DNA from: an uncultured Rhodospirillales bacterium
Lineage (GTDB): Bacteria > Pseudomonadota > Alphaproteobacteria > Acetobacterales > Acetobacteraceae
Assembly: GCA_903932545.1 (NCBI GenBank)
Contig: CAIZGT010000541.1
Span: 1 to 9,019 of the forward strand
Length of the DNA stretch: 9,019 nucleotides
Direction: 5' to 3'
Positions 6,573-9,019 of the stretch are shown one piece after another. Position numbers and translations under genes: made by a program. The notes beneath the pieces were generated by a model. It made no database searches and was not told the DNA's origin. It saw only the letters and a program-made list of their open reading frames with translations. Position 1 is the first letter of the stretch. Every line of letters starts with the position of its first letter.

Positions 6573-7327
6573 TTCTCTCCGGCACTGAACTTGGCTCAGG
6601 CCATTCCATTTGCTTTCTGCATGGCTTGTTTGGCTCAGCGGCAAATTTCGGCTCGGTGCAAAAGCGCCTGGCTGAACGATATCGGGTGATTGCGCTTGAT
6701 CTGCGCAATCACGGCACCAGCCCGCATGCGCCATATATGTCCTACCCTGCGATGGCTGAGGACGTGCTGGAAACGCTGCGCTCGCGCAATGCGCTGCCCT
6801 GCACGCTGGTGGGGCATTCGATGGGCGGCAAGGTTGCAATGGCGGCGGCGTTGGAAGCGCCGGGGGCGGTGGCACGGCTGATGGTGGCCGATATAGCGCC
6901 CGCGATTTATCCGCCGCTGTTTCGCGCCTATGCGCAGGCGATGGCCGCGGTGCCAATGACCGCCGAACTCACCCGCATCGCCGCCGACCGGGCGTTGGCG
7001 GCCACGATCCAAATCCCAGCAGTGCGCGCGTTTTTGTTGCAAAATCTTCGCTTTGGCCTGCAACCGGCATGGCGCATCGGGCTGGACGCAATTGCCAATG
7101 CGTTGCCGTTGATCGAGGGCTGGCCGAATTTGGACGAAGGCGCGTATCTCGGCCCCACCGTGTTCGTGGCCGGTGAGAGGTCGGACTACATTCGCCCCGA
7201 ACACCGACCGATTATCCGCGAACTCTTCCCCGCCGCACGCTTTGCCGTGCTCAAGCATGCCGGGCATTGGGTGCATGCTGATAACCCCGATGGTTTCGTC
7301 TCGCTGGTGGACGCTTTCATGTCCTGA
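6569..7327 (+). CDS. Alpha/beta hydrolase, YbfF/ABHD11-like esterase
   Basis: A 252-aa alpha/beta-hydrolase-fold enzyme with the full catalytic apparatus. The oxyanion motif is HGLFGSAANF (18-27), the conserved DLRNHGTSPH is at 44-53, the nucleophile elbow is GHSMGG with Ser84, the acid is probably Asp206 in GERSDYI, and the base is His233 in HAGHWVHAD. The DLRNHGxS/GHSMGGK combination is characteristic of YbfF and ABHD11, which hydrolyse acyl esters or thioesters in the cytoplasm; the natural substrate is unclear. The start is GTG at 6569-6571, overlapping the TGA of the preceding gene as GTGA, so translation is probably coupled. This start gives the expected short strand before HGLFG. No signal peptide is visible. 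A haloperoxidase-like or C-C hydrolase role is less likely but not excluded. Confidence 0.92.
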   Translation: MILSGTELGSGHSICFLHGLFGSAANFGSVQKRLAERYRVIALDLRNHGTSPHAPYMSYPAMAEDVLETLRSRNALPCTLVGHSMGGKVAMAAALEAPGAVARLMVADIAPAIYPPLFRAYAQAMAAVPMTAELTRIAADRALAATIQIPAVRAFLLQNLRFGLQPAWRIGLDAIANALPLIEGWPNLDEGAYLGPTVFVAGERSDYIRPEHRPIIRELFPAARFAVLKHAGHWVHADNPDGFVSLVDAFMS

Positions 7328-7341
7328 CCCATATCGGGTGC

Positions 7342-8448
7342 ATGACACATGAATTCCCCCCCAATCGCGAGACGGCGCTCGCTCGTCTCGCGGGCTTCAC
7401 CCCCAAGATGGGCCGCGTCTACGCGAACGGCCGCAACACCGATCACGGGCCGGACGCGGTGCAAGACGTGTCGATGTTGTCGCCCTATCTGCGACGGCGG
7501 CTGCTGACCGAGGCGGAGGTGGTGCGCGCCGCCCAGCTTGCGCATGGCGATTTGGCGGAGAAATTCGTGCTGGAAGTGGCTTGGCGCAGCTATTTCAAAG
7601 GCTATCTCGAACAGCATCCGAGCATCTGGCTGGGATATCAGGACGCACTGCGAAACGGCCAGAACCAGATTGCCACCCAGAGTGGTCTGCGCCGCGTCTA
7701 TCATGCGGCGTGCGAGGGGGAAGCAGGGATAGACTGCTTCGACGCCTGGGCGCGCGAATTGGTGCAAACCGGTTGGCTGCACAACCACGCGCGGATGTGG
7801 TTCGCCTCGATCTGGATTTTCACCCTACGCCTGCCCTGGGCGCTGGGGGCGGCGTTCTTCCTGCGCCATCTGCATGACGGCGATCCGGCGAGCAACACGT
7901 TGTCATGGCGATGGGTGGCGGGGCTGCACACCAAGGGCAAGCATTACGTCGCACGGGCGGAGAACATCGCGCGCTACACCAATGGCCGGTTTGATCCGCG
8001 TGGCCTGTTGGACGAAACGCCGGAGCCGCTGGAGGAGCCGGTGACGTATCCGCGTGTGGCTCTGCCGCAAGCTGTGCCAATGCCGCAGGGGGATTTCGCG
8101 GTGTTGTTGCATGATGATGATCTGGATTTCGCCGGTTTCGCGCCCGCGCGCGAAGTGGCGCTGATTGGGTCAGAGGCGGTGTTCGCTGCTGGGGCTGTCG
8201 CTGATACGCAAGCGCGGCTGGGGCGCGGGGTGATTCTGGCCCAGGACGCGGTGGCAGATTGGGTGGCGCGGCAATCACTGCCGGTGGTGTCACCTTACGC
8301 GCCGATTGGCAGCAATGCCGATCTGTTGCGCGGCCTGCCGGTGATCCAGATCCGTCGTGAATGGGACAGCAAGCTGTGGCCGCATGCCACGCGCGGGTTC
8401 TTTCAGCTTAAACAGCGACTGCCGGAATTGTTAACGACGCTGGTTTGA
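7342..8448 (+). CDS. Photolyase/cryptochrome-like FAD-binding-domain protein lacking the N-terminal antenna domain
   Basis: A 368-aa protein whose first 220 or so residues match the FAD-binding domain of photolyases and cryptochromes. SMLSPYLRRR (44-53) corresponds to the FAD-phosphate motif, EVAWRSYFKGYLEQHP (78-93) to the ELxWREF helix, and IDCFDAWARELVQTGWLHNHARMW (130-153) to the iDaxmReLxxTGwmHNrxRM core. DGDPASN (179-185) and WRW (189-191) follow, the latter matching the WQW that holds the FAD-proximal Trp. Classical photolyases have about 200 residues of antenna (HUP) domain before this; here the protein begins at the FAD domain. Residues 250-368 form a different segment with strand-like FAVLLHDDDLD, EVALIGSE and SPYAPIGSNADLL, ending WPHATRGFFQLKQRL. 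Only two cysteines (124, 132) are present, so no FeS cluster of the CryB/PhrB type is expected. It starts 14 bp after the hydrolase gene. DNA repair, blue-light sensing or another flavin role are all open. Confidence 0.87.
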   Translation: MTHEFPPNRETALARLAGFTPKMGRVYANGRNTDHGPDAVQDVSMLSPYLRRRLLTEAEVVRAAQLAHGDLAEKFVLEVAWRSYFKGYLEQHPSIWLGYQDALRNGQNQIATQSGLRRVYHAACEGEAGIDCFDAWARELVQTGWLHNHARMWFASIWIFTLRLPWALGAAFFLRHLHDGDPASNTLSWRWVAGLHTKGKHYVARAENIARYTNGRFDPRGLLDETPEPLEEPVTYPRVALPQAVPMPQGDFAVLLHDDDLDFAGFAPAREVALIGSEAVFAAGAVADTQARLGRGVILAQDAVADWVARQSLPVVSPYAPIGSNADLLRGLPVIQIRREWDSKLWPHATRGFFQLKQRLPELLTTLV

Positions 8449-9019
8449 CCCGTTTATGCTCATCCGCCGCGCGCCAGAGATACCATGCGGCGGTTGAGCG
8501 ATAGGGTGCCCAAGCCTTGCCGAGTTCCGCCAGAACCTTGGGTTTCGGCTGCGCGTCCAGACCGTGCAGAAGCCTGTAGCCCTCGCGCACGCCGAAATCA
8601 TCCACCGGCAGAATATCGGGCCGGTTCATGTTCATCAGCAGCATTTCCACCGTCCAACGCCCAACGCCGCGAATGGTGACGAGACGGCTGATTGCCGCGT
8701 CATCGCTCAGCGTTGCCAACTCGGCGCGCTCGGGCACCACGCCCTCCTGCGTTTTGGTGGCGATATCGCGGATGGCGGCGATTTTGGCGAAGCTGAAGCC
8801 AACATGGCGCAGCGCCTCATCGGGTTGGCCGAGGATCAGCGCGGGCGGTGGAAAGTCGTGGCCTGGAAACAACGCCAAGAACCGCCCGAAGATTATCTCC
8901 GCTGCACGCCCGTTCAACTGTTGATGCGCAATCGCGCGCACCAGCTTGGCGTAGGGCGAGCGGCCATCATCTTCGCGGGTTTCACGCGGACCAATCCGCG
9001 CGATCAAGGTGGCGAAGCG
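8408..9019 (-). CDS. DNA-3-methyladenine glycosylase II, AlkA-like HhH-GPD protein (5' end outside window)
   Basis: A base-excision-repair glycosylase that removes 3-methyladenine and other alkylated bases. The frame is open to the window edge: four codons (R, F, A, T) precede a TTG at 9005-9007, and RFATLIARIGP matches the usual family N-terminal helix, so the true start lies beyond 9019. Counted from that TTG, the visible motifs are AIAHQQLNGRAAEIIFGRF (25-43), the substrate-side helices, then the helix-hairpin-helix LVTIRGVGRWTVEMLLM (109-125) and PVDDFGV (134-140), where Asp137 aligns with catalytic Asp238 of E. coli AlkA. AWYLWRAAD near the C-terminus is characteristic. It ends with a variable tail that overlaps the convergent flavoprotein gene by 41 bp. 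There is no N-terminal AraC/Ada-like region in view. AlkA is preferred over MutY or Nth because no FeS-cluster cysteines are present. Confidence 0.92.
   Translation of the reverse strand, partial: RFATLIARIGPRETREDDGRSPYAKLVRAIAHQQLNGRAAEIIFGRFLALFPGHDFPPPALILGQPDEALRHVGFSFAKIAAIRDIATKTQEGVVPERAELATLSDDAAISRLVTIRGVGRWTVEMLLMNMNRPDILPVDDFGVREGYRLLHGLDAQPKPKVLAELGKAWAPYRSTAAWYLWRAADEHKRVKPASLTIPAVAV

Noticed and set aside
6273..7348. Minus-strand open frames (6273-6956 and 6635-7348) opposite the quinone reductase and hydrolase genes
   Set aside because: They are low-complexity shadow translations without family resemblance. The plus-strand genes carry intact catalytic motifs.
8408..9007. TTG at 9005-9007 as the true start of the glycosylase
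   Set aside because: The frame continues upstream to the window edge with residues (RFAT before LIARIGP) that fit the family N-terminal helix, so the gene is treated as truncated by the window.
1..9019. CRISPR arrays, tRNA/rRNA genes, insertion sequences, prophage genes or a defence system
   Set aside because: Reading both strands, I found no direct-repeat array, transposase or integrase motif, tRNA-like cloverleaf or defence-associated protein. Nearly all sequence is accounted for by the nine coding regions.

Overview
The window is GC-rich, densely coded bacterial DNA with no RNA gene, insertion sequence, prophage or CRISPR array that I can see. Gene content and protein style (a reduced photolyase-like flavoprotein, a PTPS-family protein with a C-terminal extension, an AlkA-type glycosylase, a hyuB-hyuA pair) suggest an alphaproteobacterium, possibly of the Acetobacteraceae. 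That placement is inferred from recognition of protein families, not from a marker gene.

Layout. Positions 1-5462 are a leftward (minus-strand) catabolic block. Read in the direction of transcription it holds hyuB (ATP-dependent hydantoinase/oxoprolinase family, B subunit), hyuA (A subunit, joined by an ATGA overlap), a 6-pyruvoyl-tetrahydropterin-synthase/QueD-family protein, a 78-bp gap with a perfect 12-bp palindrome, an intradiol ring-cleavage dioxygenase most like hydroxyquinol 1,2-dioxygenase, and the first 24 codons of a short-chain dehydrogenase cut by the window edge. A divergent intergenic region (5463-5570) separates this from a rightward block. That block holds a zeta-crystallin/PIG3-type NAD(P)H:quinone oxidoreductase, an alpha/beta hydrolase of the YbfF/ABHD11 type (joined by a GTGA overlap), and a photolyase/cryptochrome FAD-binding-domain protein with no N-terminal antenna domain. 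A 5'-truncated DNA-3-methyladenine glycosylase gene converges on the last of these and overlaps its 3' end by 41 bp.

How they may work together. The leftward block looks like part of a degradation pathway. HyuBA would open a cyclic amide, or carboxylate a ketone or aromatic ketone, at the expense of ATP. The dioxygenase would cleave a hydroxylated aromatic ring between the hydroxyls, and the SDR would supply a redox step. The real substrate cannot be read from the sequence. The palindrome in front of the dioxygenase suggests that the dioxygenase-SDR pair has its own regulated promoter. The rightward block pairs redox and ester/thioester housekeeping enzymes with a flavoprotein related to DNA repair, facing a base-excision glycosylase. 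The most unusual points are the photolyase-like protein, whose C-terminal segment may be a relocated, degenerate antenna-like domain, and the PTPS-family gene between catabolic genes.
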